Position numbers and translations under genes: made by a program | Part shown: positions 43,808 to 50,147 of the stretch, piece after piece | Layout of the letters: each line of letters opens with the position of its first letter | Position numbering within the stretch: the stretch's first letter is position 1 | Origin: an uncultured Clostridia bacterium | GTDB lineage: Bacteria; Bacillota; Clostridia; Christensenellales; Borkfalkiaceae | Direction of reading: 5' to 3' | DNA length: 50,147 nucleotides | Assembly (NCBI GenBank): GCA_944354535.1 | Contig: CALVPY010000016.1 | Span: 1-50,147 of the forward strand | The notes under the pieces: model-generated | Seen by the model: the letters and a program-made list of their open reading frames with translations, nothing else | The model's database searches: none | Told to the model about the DNA's origin: nothing

Positions 43808-45816
43808 CTGATCTTCGCCCCGCTCTCCATGCTCTTTTCGGGGGAGAGGAGGGAGAGATTGCCCTCGCCGTCCTCGGCGCAGAGGATCATGCCCTCCGAC
43901 TTGACGCCGCAGAGCTTGACGGGCTTCAAGTTGGTGACGAGCACCACCTTCTTCCCCACCATCTCTTCGGGGGTGTAGTATTTCGCGATGCCCGAAACGA
44001 CGGAGCGGATCTCGTCGCCGATTTTCACCGTCTCGTGCAGCAGTTTTTCCGACTTTTTCACCTTCTCGCAGGCGATGACCTCACCCACGCGCAGCTCCAC
44101 CTTCGCAAAGTCGTCGATGGCGATCTCGGGCAGCTTCTCCTCTTCGGCGGACGCGCTTTGCGCGGCGGCGGGAGCCCCCGTCTCGCCCTTAGCGGGTATG
44201 GTTTGGTCGGCACCGTTTTCGCGCTCGTATTCCTCGCGCTGCGCCTTTTGGATGGCGTCCACCTTGGGCGCGACTTCCTTCCAGTCGAAGCGCGCAAAGA
44301 GGGGCTCGTCAGCCTCTGCAATATGATTGCCGCTCGGGTACGCCCCGAAGCAGCCGCACTCTTCCAGCGTCTTTAAGGGCGCGTTGAGGTAAGAGGCGAT
44401 CTTTCCCGCCGTCTCGGGCAGGAAGGCAGCGAGCAGGCTCGCGCCCGTCAGAATGCTCTCGGTGAGGTTGTAAAGGACGGTCGCAAGGCGGTCTTTCTTC
44501 GTCTCGTCCTTACCGAGCGCCCAGGGCATCGTCTCGTCGATGTACTTGTTGGCGCGGCGGAAGATGAGGAAGAGCTCGTTGAGCGCGTCGGCGATGCGGA
44601 AGTCCTCCATGCACGCCTCCACCTTCTCTCTCGCGCCCGTGACGACGGCTTTAAGCTCCTCGTCGACGGGCTCCGAAACGCCCGCGTCGCGCACGACTCC
44701 GTCAAAGTATTTGCGCGTCATGGCGAGGGTGCGGCGCACGAGGTTGCCCAATGTGTTGGCAAGGTCGGAATTGACGCGCTCGGTGACGAGCTCCCAGGTG
44801 ATGGTGCCGTCGCCTTCATAGGGCATCTCGTGGAGCACGAAATAGCGCACGGCGTCCACGCCGAACACGGAAGCAAGGTCGTCCGCATAGATGACGTTGC
44901 CGCGGGACTTACTCATCTTCTCGCCGCCCTGCAAGAGCCAGGGGTGCGCAAAGACGTGGTCGGGCAGGGGCTCTTTGAGCGCCATCAGAAAGATGGGCCA
45001 GTAGATGGTATGGAAGCGGGCGATGTCTTTTCCGATGACGTGCAGTTTTTCGGCATTGCGCCAGAATTCGTCGTAGAGGGGCGCGCTGCCGTCGGGGTCG
45101 TAGCCGAGCCCCGTGATATAGTTGGTGAGGGCGTCCAGCCACACATAGACGACATGGCGGCTGTCAAAATCGACGGGGATGCCCCATTGGAAGGTAGAGC
45201 GCGAGACGCACAGATCCTGCAAGCCCTTCTTCAAGAAGTTGTTCATCATCTCGTTCTTACGCGAGACGGGGCGGATGAAATCGGGGTGCGATTCGATGTG
45301 ATGAATGAGCGCATCTGCGTACTTCCCCATCTTGAAGAAGTACGCCTCTTCCTTGGCGCGCCTGACTTCGCGGCCGCAGTCGGGACACTTGCCGTCTACA
45401 AGCTGGCTCTCCGTCCAGAAGCTCTCGCACGGGGTGCAGTACCAGCCCTCGTACTCGCCCTTGTAGATATCGCCCTGCTCGTAGAACTTCTTGAAGATCT
45501 TCTGCACCGTCCTGACGTGGCTTTCATCGGTGGTGCGGATGAACTTGTCGTACGAGGTGCCGACGCTGTCCCAAATGGAGCGGATGACGCCCGCGACGTT
45601 GTCGACATATGCCTGCGGCGTGACGCCCGCCTTTTCCGCCTTCTCTTCGATCTTCTGACCGTGCTCGTCCGTGCCCGTCTGGAAGCGGACATTGTAGCCC
45701 TGCATGCGCTTGAAACGGACGATGGCGTCCGTCAGAATGGCCTCGTAAGTGTTGCCGATGTGCGGCTTGCCCGAAGTATAGGCGATCGCCGTCGTTACAT
45801 AATAATTGCCCTTCAT
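43804..45816 (-). CDS. metG: methionyl-tRNA synthetase with C-terminal tRNA-binding domain
   Basis: 670 residues. Class I signature TSGKPHIGNTYEA, zinc knuckle CTPCESFW...CPDCGREV, KMSKS in GGEKMSKSRGNVI, helical anticodon-binding domain (about 390-530), a low-complexity linker, and a C-terminal EMAP-II/Trbp111-like domain (IAIDDFAKVELRVGEVI to the end). ATG 45816 has AAGGAG 7-8 nt upstream; the 30-codon open stretch before it overlaps the promoter region. Leader shows no T-box. Confidence 0.97.
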   Translation of the reverse strand: MKGNYYVTTAIAYTSGKPHIGNTYEAILTDAIVRFKRMQGYNVRFQTGTDEHGQKIEEKAEKAGVTPQAYVDNVAGVIRSIWDSVGTSYDKFIRTTDESHVRTVQKIFKKFYEQGDIYKGEYEGWYCTPCESFWTESQLVDGKCPDCGREVRRAKEEAYFFKMGKYADALIHHIESHPDFIRPVSRKNEMMNNFLKKGLQDLCVSRSTFQWGIPVDFDSRHVVYVWLDALTNYITGLGYDPDGSAPLYDEFWRNAEKLHVIGKDIARFHTIYWPIFLMALKEPLPDHVFAHPWLLQGGEKMSKSRGNVIYADDLASVFGVDAVRYFVLHEMPYEGDGTITWELVTERVNSDLANTLGNLVRRTLAMTRKYFDGVVRDAGVSEPVDEELKAVVTGAREKVEACMEDFRIADALNELFLIFRRANKYIDETMPWALGKDETKKDRLATVLYNLTESILTGASLLAAFLPETAGKIASYLNAPLKTLEECGCFGAYPSGNHIAEADEPLFARFDWKEVAPKVDAIQKAQREEYERENGADQTIPAKGETGAPAAAQSASAEEEKLPEIAIDDFAKVELRVGEVIACEKVKKSEKLLHETVKIGDEIRSVVSGIAKYYTPEEMVGKKVVLVTNLKPVKLCGVKSEGMILCAEDGEGNLSLLSPEKSMESGAKIR

Positions 45817-45897
45817 ATCATCTCTCCTTGGCGCGGACGAACGCCCGACCGCCGGGATGCGCCCGCAGCCCCCCGCAGGCGTAACTTTTTTGCCCTT

Positions 45898-45926
45898 ATT
45901 ATACACGCTTTGCGAAAAAATGTAAA
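45898..45926 (-). promoter_or_regulatory. sigma-A promoter of metG-tatD-radical SAM
   Basis: TTTACA (45921-45926), 17-bp spacer, TATAAT (45898-45903) on the minus strand. Confidence 0.8.
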
Positions 45927-45974
45927 CTTATTTTACGCCGCGCGGCCTCGTCGCCTCGTCGCCGCAAAGCCTCG

Positions 45975-46000
45975 CCTTATTTTAGCCTCCTCTTCGGGGG
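45975..46000. repeat. 5' fragment of an E element
   Basis: The first 25 bp are identical to 48155-48179 (CCTTATTTTAGCC, then TCCTCTTCGGGG), cut off where the C core begins. Confidence 0.65.
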
Positions 46001-46115
46001 CGAGCAAATGCTTTCTTGTCAACGCCACGGTGTGGCGTTGACCATTTGCGAGCTTGGGAATGCCCCATTGTTCGGGGCATTCCCTGACCGAGCGCAGGTT
46101 CTACTGCGCGAGACG
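46000..46115 (+). repeat. module C core, copy 4
   Basis: Helix 1: clamp GCAAATG/CATTTGC with inner CAACGCCAC-GGT-GTGGCGTTG, as at 37305. Helix 2: GGGAATGCCCC/GGGGCATTCCC (46056-46066, 46074-46084), loop ATTGTTC. Helix 3: GCGCAG/CTGCGC (46092-46109). No A or B modules flank this copy; E sequences do. Confidence 0.8.
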
Positions 46116-46142
46116 GTGGCTTGTTAAGTCCTCCTCAATATA

Positions 46143-46191
46143 GCCTCCCCTGTGTAAGGGGAGGTGGCTTGCCGAAGGCAAGACGGAGGGG
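46143..46191. repeat. E element, copy 3
   Basis: CCTCCCCT/AGGGGAGG hairpin, then CTTGCC-GAA-GGCAAG, then GACGGAGGGG. A further partial tail (CGGAGGGAGTAACAG) follows at 46210-46226. Confidence 0.65.
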
Positions 46192-46244
46192 TTGTTAACC
46201 CCGACACCGCGGCGGAGGGAGTAACAGCGCTCCCGCAAACCGTT

Positions 46245-46802
46245 TCACCTTTGCTCCCACTCTTCCCGCAAAATGGCGCGGTGGACAAGATCGCACCGCT
46301 CGCCCGTCGCGGTGAGCTTCCACGCCTTCCGCGCGGTGCCCTCGTACACAAACCCGCATTTTTCCTGCACTCTGCCCGAGCCGACGTTCTCCTTCGCATG
46401 GCGCGCCTCGAGGCGGTAGAACCCGCACTCTCCGAAGAGATAATCTCTGACGCAGGCAAGCGCTTCCGTCATGATGCCCTGCCCCCAGAAGCGGCGGCAA
46501 AGGCAGTAGCCGAGGTCGGCGCAGTCCGTGCGCTTGTCGAGGCTCACCACCGAAATATCGCCGATGACCTCGCCCGCCTTCACGATCGCCCAATGAAAGA
46601 CGTCGGGCTTTTTTGCTTCCTCTTCCCACGCGGCAAGGAGCGCCCGCGTGAAGGCGATATCTTCGTGCGGCGTCCATGTGAGGTACTTGGTGACGGCGGG
46701 GTCCGTCATCCAATTCTGATAGCACGCCTCCGCGTCGTCCGCGCGGAAGGGACGCAGCGTGAGCCGCTCCGTTTTCAAAACTTTGCTGCCGAGTTCCTTC
46801 AT
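46245..46802 (-). CDS. GNAT acetyltransferase, RimJ/YdaF-like
   Basis: 185 residues. RimJ-type start TERLTLRPFRADDAEA, acetyl-CoA loop in LCRRFWGQGIMTEAL, then YRLEARHAKENVGS and the C-terminal EKCGFVYEGTARKA, all typical of the subfamily that acetylates N-termini or small molecules, including some antibiotics. ATG 46802 has GGGAGG 6 nt upstream; it is favoured over a start 18 nt earlier that lies inside the terminator T run. Preceded by a 135-nt leader with a small ORF and an intrinsic terminator, so expression may be attenuated. Substrate unknown. Confidence 0.88.
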   Translation of the reverse strand: MKELGSKVLKTERLTLRPFRADDAEACYQNWMTDPAVTKYLTWTPHEDIAFTRALLAAWEEEAKKPDVFHWAIVKAGEVIGDISVVSLDKRTDCADLGYCLCRRFWGQGIMTEALACVRDYLFGECGFYRLEARHAKENVGSGRVQEKCGFVYEGTARKAWKLTATGERCDLVHRAILREEWEQR

Positions 46803-46819
46803 TGTATGCCTCCCAAACA

Positions 46820-46847
46820 AAAAGCCCGCCGGTTGACCCGACGGGCT
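46820..46847 (-). terminator. terminator/attenuator in the GNAT leader
   Basis: On the minus strand AGCCCGTCGG pairs with CCGGCGGGCT (one G-U, so more stable as minus-strand RNA) around GTCAA, followed by TTTTTGTTT. It lies just before the GNAT Shine-Dalgarno, downstream of the GNAT promoter. Confidence 0.75.
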
Positions 46848-46874
46848 GAATTTCCAAAAATCGCGCGCGCCAAG

Positions 46875-46937
46875 TCATCGTATTTCCAAAAAGGATACGA
46901 CCATCATGGGCATAACGTTGACAACATTCGCGTTCAT
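46875..46937 (-). CDS. putative 20-residue leader peptide
   Basis: ATG at 46937 to TGA at 46875 encodes MNANVVNVMPMMVVSFLEIR. The ATG coincides with the predicted transcription start (7 nt after the -10 box), so it would be read as a leaderless ORF. Its 3' codons overlap a hairpin (TCGTATCC with GGAAATACGA, 46878-46900). Rich in Val and Met. Position between promoter and terminator is that of an attenuation leader; translation is not proven. Confidence 0.45.
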   Translation of the reverse strand: MNANVVNVMPMMVVSFLEIR

Positions 46938-46943
46938 GCTCCA

Positions 46944-46972
46944 AGTATAGCACCTTTCCGCCCCGCCGTCAA
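46944..46972 (-). promoter_or_regulatory. promoter of the GNAT gene
   Basis: TTGACG (46967-46972), 17-bp spacer, TATACT (46944-46949) preceded by TGC (extended -10) on the minus strand. Confidence 0.8.
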
Positions 46973-47024
46973 GGAATGCAGCCGCATTTTTCGGCAGGAT
47001 TTTGAAATTAGGCCGCCTCTTGCA

Positions 47025-47055
47025 TAAAAAACGGACGACCCGAAAGGCCGTCCGT
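47025..47055 (-). terminator. terminator of rplM-rpsI
   Basis: ACGGACGGCC pairs with the downstream arm ending TCGTCCGT (one bulge), followed on the minus strand by TTTTTTA. Confidence 0.85.
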
Positions 47056-47071
47056 CTGCGGTTTTCTGAAA

Positions 47072-47485
47072 TTATCTCTTGGAGAACTGAGGTGCTCTGC
47101 GCGCCTTCTTGAGGCCGTACTTCTTGCGCTCCTTGACGCGGGGGTCGCGGGTGAGGAAGCCTGCCTTCTTGAGGGCGGGGCGAACTTCGGGCTCGCTCTG
47201 CAGAAGCGCCCTTGCGATGCCGAGGCGGATCGCGCCTGCCTGGCCCGTATAGCCGCCGCCGATGACGTTCACGAAGATATCGTACTTGCCTTCCGCCGCT
47301 ACTTCAACGAGGGGCTGCTTGACGATGTACTGAAGCGTGCCCATAGGGAAGTAGTCCTCAAGGGAGCGATCGTTGATGACGATGGCGCCGCTGCCCGAAG
47401 GGATGAGGCGAACGCGGGCAATGGCCTTCTTTCTGCGGCCGGTGCCCCAAAACTGCAATTTCTTTTTCAAATTTGCCTTAGCCAT
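47072..47485 (-). CDS. rpsI: 30S ribosomal protein S9 (uS9)
   Basis: 137 residues. [14 protein letters not shown] near the N-terminus, [19 protein letters not shown], and the invariant C-terminus RRAPQFSKR that reaches the P-site tRNA. Somewhat basic N-terminal extension ([13 protein letters not shown]). ATG with GAGGT 5 nt upstream; 12 nt after rplM, the usual rplM-rpsI operon. Confidence 0.98.
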   Translation of the reverse strand: MAKANLKKKLQFWGTGRRKKAIARVRLIPSGSGAIVINDRSLEDYFPMGTLQYIVKQPLVEVAAEGKYDIFVNVIGGGYTGQAGAIRLGIARALLQSEPEVRPALKKAGFLTRDPRVKERKKYGLKKARRAPQFSKR

Positions 47486-47497
47486 GTCGATACCTCG

Positions 47498-47929
47498 TTA
47501 AAATAATTTCAGTGCTTCGGGCTTCTGTGCCGCGTGGTTGTGCTCCGCACCCTTGTAGACGCGCAGCTTCTTGATCATCTGCCTGCCGAGGGAATTCTTG
47601 GGAAGCATACCGCGGACTGCCTCGTAGACGACGAGGTCGGAACGGTCTGCCATCATCTTCCCATAGGCGATCTCCTTGAGGCCGCCGATGTATCCCGTAT
47701 GATAGCGGTAGAACTTATTTTCGAGTTTCTTCCCCGTGAGCACCACCTTATCGCTGTTGATGACGATCACAAAGTCGCCCGTATCGACGTTGGGAGTAAA
47801 CGTGGGCTTGTTCTTGCCGCGAAGGATCGCCGCCACCTTGGAAGCGAGCCTGCCGAGGGGGATCCCCTCCGCATCGACAACGTACCACTTTCTCTCAACC
47901 GTCTGAGCATTTGCCATATAGGTTTTCAT
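47498..47929 (-). CDS. rplM: 50S ribosomal protein L13 (uL13)
   Basis: 143 residues, normal length. [17 protein letters not shown], the signature [21 protein letters not shown] and the C-terminal [11 protein letters not shown] identify it. ATG 47929 chosen: AAGGAG 9 nt upstream, expected length. Promoter at 48016-48044; the 80-nt leader can fold and may be an autoregulatory element. Confidence 0.98.
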   Translation of the reverse strand: MKTYMANAQTVERKWYVVDAEGIPLGRLASKVAAILRGKNKPTFTPNVDTGDFVIVINSDKVVLTGKKLENKFYRYHTGYIGGLKEIAYGKMMADRSDLVVYEAVRGMLPKNSLGRQMIKKLRVYKGAEHNHAAQKPEALKLF

Positions 47930-48009
47930 ATTTGTGTACTCCTTACTTTGCCTGATCATTCCGTTATCGTTGCTGTTTAGCAGGGGCTGTGCCTCGAGAA
48001 ACGATTTAC
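47930..48009 (-). promoter_or_regulatory. rplM leader, possible L13-type autoregulatory RNA
   Basis: Leader of about 80 nt. On the minus strand ATCGTT pairs with AACGAT around an inner multi-stem (CTG-CTAAA-CAG and a GAGG...CCCC region). Firmicutes carry an L13 leader motif at this place; similarity to that family is not verified. Confidence 0.4.
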
Positions 48010-48015
48010 TCCTTC

Positions 48016-48044
48016 ATTATAGGCAAGAAAAAAAGTTCCGTCAA
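48016..48044 (-). promoter_or_regulatory. sigma-A promoter of rplM-rpsI
   Basis: TTGACG (48039-48044), 17-bp spacer, TATAAT (48016-48021) on the minus strand. Confidence 0.85.
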
Positions 48045-48164
48045 GCTGTTTTGAGTTGCGATTTTTAATTTTTTCCCGAAAAGCGCAAAATTTTTGTTTG
48101 CTCCTGAATTATCTGCAAATGCGCGCTTTTTTTGCACGAAATCTCCCTTTTACACCTTATTTTA

Positions 48165-48226
48165 GCCTCCTCTTCGGGGAGGTGGCACGGCATCCGAAGT
48201 TTGCTTCGGTGCCGTGACGGAGGGAG
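48165..48226. repeat. E element, copy 4
   Basis: CCTCCTC-TTCG-GGGGAGG-type hairpin, then a long stem GCACGGCATCCGAA/TTCGGTGCCGTG, then GACGGAGGGAG. Longest second stem of the four copies. Confidence 0.65.
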
Positions 48227-48234
48227 TAAACATG

Positions 48235-48269
48235 CCGCCGCGCGCCCGCAGTCTGCGGGCGCGCGGCGG
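48235..48269 (-). terminator. hairpin after the sugar acetyltransferase gene
   Basis: GC-rich near-perfect palindrome (17 bp per side, 48235-48251 and 48253-48269) 14 nt after the stop. Weak T run, so efficiency is uncertain. Confidence 0.5.
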
Positions 48270-48283
48270 ATATCCTTTGTATC

Positions 48284-48850
48284 TCACTTCTTCGGCGGGA
48301 TGTTCTTTACGACGCGGGCGGGGTTGCCGACGGCAAGGGAATTGGACGGAATATCTTTGACCACGACGCTGCCGCCGCCGATGACGACGTTGCTGCCGAT
48401 CGTGACGCCCGGCATCACTTTGACGCCGCCGCCGATCCACACGTCGTCCCCCACCGTGATGGGGACGCCCGTCTCGACGCCGCTGTTGCGAAGATCTGCC
48501 TCCAAAGGATGATTGACGGCATAAAAGCCGCATTGGGGTGCGATGAACACGTTGTTGCCGAACGTGATGGGCGCGCAGTCCAAAAACACGCAGTCGTAAT
48601 TGACGAAGAAGTTGTCGCCCGCGTGGACATGGAAGCCGTAATCGACGTGGATATTCTTTTCGATGAGCGGGTTTTTCCCCAGCGAGCCGAACAGCTCGCG
48701 CAGGATGCGTTCGCGCTTCTCCGTTTCGGTGCGCTTGGTCTCGTTATACTCGTCGCACAGCTCGATCGCGCGGATGTGCGCCGCCTTCACCTCGGGGTCG
48801 GTGAAGTCGTAAAGTTCGCTGTCTTTTAATTTCTGAAGTTCGCTTTTCAT
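48284..48850 (-). CDS. maltose/galactoside O-acetyltransferase (hexapeptide family)
   Basis: 188 residues. N-terminal helical Mac domain (SELYDFTDPEVKAAHIRA), left-handed beta helix with hexapeptide repeats (NNVFIAPQCG, GDDVWIGGGVKVMPGVTIG, NVVIGGGSVVVKDIP), catalytic His in FYAVNHPLEAD, and the closing NPARVVKNIP. Acetyl-CoA-dependent 6-O-acetylation of sugars, thought to detoxify unmetabolised sugar. ATG with GAGGG 9 nt upstream. Stands alone between alaS and rplM. Confidence 0.95.
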   Translation of the reverse strand: MKSELQKLKDSELYDFTDPEVKAAHIRAIELCDEYNETKRTETEKRERILRELFGSLGKNPLIEKNIHVDYGFHVHAGDNFFVNYDCVFLDCAPITFGNNVFIAPQCGFYAVNHPLEADLRNSGVETGVPITVGDDVWIGGGVKVMPGVTIGSNVVIGGGSVVVKDIPSNSLAVGNPARVVKNIPPKK

Positions 48851-48928
48851 TGCTCTTATCCCTCAAAAAAGCGGAGCTGCGATCATGGCGCTCCGCAAAT
48901 TCTTGATGTCAAAATTGTTTTTTCACCC

Positions 48929-48969
48929 TCACGGAAATTGCTTTTGTCAGTTCAAAAGCAATTTCGTGA
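48929..48969 (-). repeat. module A hairpin 5 nt after the alaS stop codon
   Basis: Outer TCACG/CGTGA, one bulged G, then twelve uninterrupted pairs (AAATTGCTTTTG) around TCAGTT. Best-paired A copy in the window. Confidence 0.75.
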
Positions 48970-48974
48970 ATTTT

Positions 48975-50147
48975 TTATTCCAAGATCGCCTTGATCCTTC
49001 TCACGCCCGCCGAGGAGGACTGCTCCTTGACGATCTTGAAGTGCCCCAAAACGCCCGTGCGCGCGACGTGCGGCCCGCCGCACATCTCCTTCGAGAAATC
49101 GCCGATGGAGTACGTCTTGACGACGTCGCCGTACTTGCTGTCGAAGACGCCCACGAAGTGCTCCGCCCGCGCCTCGTCGAGGCTCATCTCCTTATAGACG
49201 ACGGGGATATCTTCCTTGATCTTCTCGTTGACGAGGTCTTCGACCTGCTGAATTTCCTCCTTCGTCATGGGGCGCTCGAAGTTGAAGTCGAAGCGCATCC
49301 GCTCGTCGGTGATGTTGCTGCCCTTCTGGTTGCAGTCGGGCGAGCAGACAACTTTGAGCGCGGCGTTGAGAAGGTGAGTCGCGGTGTGGTACTTGGTCGC
49401 CACTTCGGAATGGCTCTCAAGCCCGCCCTTGAACTGCCCGCCCGCAAGGACGCGGCTCTTTTCCTGGTGCTCTTTGAAGGCGGCGTCGAAGCCCTCCCTG
49501 TCCACCGTCAGCCCGCGCTCCAAGGCGAGCTCTTCGGTGAGTTCGAGGGGGAAACCGTAGGTATCGTAGAGGCGGAACGCCTGCTTGCCGCCGATGACAG
49601 TCTCTTTGACGTAAGCAGGATCCTTCTGCGCCATGAAGGCGTTCTTGCGCTCGAGCCCCTGGACGCACTTTTCAAATTCCTTGATGCCCTGCGCGAGGGT
49701 GGCTTCGAAGCGGTCTGCCTCGTTCTTGATCTCGGAGAGGATATACTCCTTCTTCTCGTGCAGGTTGGGGTATGCCTCGCCGTACACTTCGTCGATGAAG
49801 ATGGCGGCGCACGCTAAAAGGGCGCCCGTCTCCACGCCGAGCTGGCGGCAGTAGCGGATGGCGCGGCGCATGATGCGGCGCAAAATGTAGCCCGCGCCCG
49901 TGTTGGAGGGCAGGATGCCGTCCTTGTCGCCGATGAGCATCACCGTCGTGCGCGTGTGGTCGGCGATGATGCGCATCGCCTTGCGCGCTTCCTCGTCCTC
50001 GTCGTACTTCTTGCCCGAGATCTCTTCAAGTTTTTCGATGACGGGAAGGAAGAGGTCGGTCTTGTAGCCGTCCGAAAGCCCGTTCAAAAAGAGCAGCATC
50101 CGATCCAGCCCGAAGCCCGTATCGACGTTCTTGTTTTCAAGCGGCTC
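48975..50147 (-). CDS. alaS: alanyl-tRNA synthetase, 3' part, lacking the C-terminal C-Ala domain
   Basis: 390 residues visible; the 5' part lies beyond the right edge. Present: the end of the catalytic domain (ENKNVDTGFGLDRM, IIADHTRTTVMLI, GYILRRIMRRAIRY), the RNA-binding helical region, and the editing domain with its zinc ligands HTATHLLNAAL and MCGGPHVARTG. The chain then stops after GVRRIKAILE, where typical bacterial AlaRS (about 870 residues) continues with a coiled coil and the DHHA1/C-Ala domain. No further coding sequence follows; a module A hairpin begins 5 nt after the stop. Either a naturally short form or a truncated second copy. Confidence 0.92.
   Translation of the reverse strand, partial: EPLENKNVDTGFGLDRMLLFLNGLSDGYKTDLFLPVIEKLEEISGKKYDEDEEARKAMRIIADHTRTTVMLIGDKDGILPSNTGAGYILRRIMRRAIRYCRQLGVETGALLACAAIFIDEVYGEAYPNLHEKKEYILSEIKNEADRFEATLAQGIKEFEKCVQGLERKNAFMAQKDPAYVKETVIGGKQAFRLYDTYGFPLELTEELALERGLTVDREGFDAAFKEHQEKSRVLAGGQFKGGLESHSEVATKYHTATHLLNAALKVVCSPDCNQKGSNITDERMRFDFNFERPMTKEEIQQVEDLVNEKIKEDIPVVYKEMSLDEARAEHFVGVFDSKYGDVVKTYSIGDFSKEMCGGPHVARTGVLGHFKIVKEQSSSAGVRRIKAILE

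Overview
The window reads as a chromosomal segment of an endospore-forming anaerobic Firmicute, most likely an uncultured gut Clostridia (inference). The grounds are sigma-A promoters with strong Shine-Dalgarno sites, a SpoVT regulator next to YabM/YabN-type genes, pyruvate phosphate dikinase, a two-Cys-cluster GlyRS and a LexA-like box of the Gram-positive type. From about 7.5 kb to the end the DNA is clearly GC-rich. The first 7.4 kb is AT-rich with different codon use and looks foreign.

Layout. 1-7450 is an accessory segment, all on the minus strand apart from a gene tail at the left edge. It holds a response regulator, ABC ATPase, permease and histidine kinase set of the peptide-antibiotic detoxification type, two alpha/beta hydrolases, a chloramphenicol-acetyltransferase-like protein, a nucleotidyltransferase and a truncated IS21-type transposase at the composition boundary. 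7.5-16.6 kb carries ppdK, gyrA, gyrB and a transglutaminase-like gene. 16.7-22.5 kb is a dus-yabN-yabM-spoVT block (minus) with an AEC permease (plus) wedged in. 22.6-25.8 kb has a drug-export-type ABC pair and an XRE regulator with LAPFLS repeats preceded by a 53-residue mini-gene. 26-33.2 kb has an aminotransferase and an SOS-type operon uvrB-HAD-nudix-uvrA. 33.2-37.3 kb has glnS, a Phd/Doc toxin-antitoxin pair and glyS. 37.8-41.1 kb has a membrane glycosyltransferase, a PlsC-like acyltransferase and a PHP phosphatase. 41.2-45.8 kb is metG-tatD-radical SAM-ksgA. 46.2-50.1 kb has a GNAT acetyltransferase with an attenuator-like leader, rplM-rpsI, a sugar O-acetyltransferase and the 3' part of an alaS lacking the usual C-terminal domain.

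The most unusual content lies between the genes. At least seven gaps contain modular repeats made of hairpins. Stem sequences differ between copies but base pairing, loops, linkers and internal loops are kept, with several fully compensatory changes. Module A is a 35-42 bp hairpin that begins 2-5 nt after the stop codons of gyrB, glyS, the radical SAM gene and alaS. Module B is a two-hairpin unit with linker AAATTGRGKG and a conserved asymmetric internal loop. Module C is a three-helix core with an ATTGTT loop. Around gyrB, glyS and the radical SAM gene they are ordered A-C-B-A, and at the radical SAM locus the unit is flanked by a duplicated 3' end of the gene. A fourth family (E, CTCCCT-type double hairpin) occurs between genes and once in frame inside the XRE gene. 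I could not run searches, so whether these families are already catalogued is unknown.

Other regulatory sites include direct repeats before the AT-rich ABC operon, a LexA-like box at uvrB, a shared GTCATA-N6-TATGAC palindrome ahead of two envelope-gene promoters, a predicted leaderless mRNA for the PHP gene, a hairpin that hides the spoVT ribosome-binding site, and a leader peptide plus terminator ahead of the GNAT gene.
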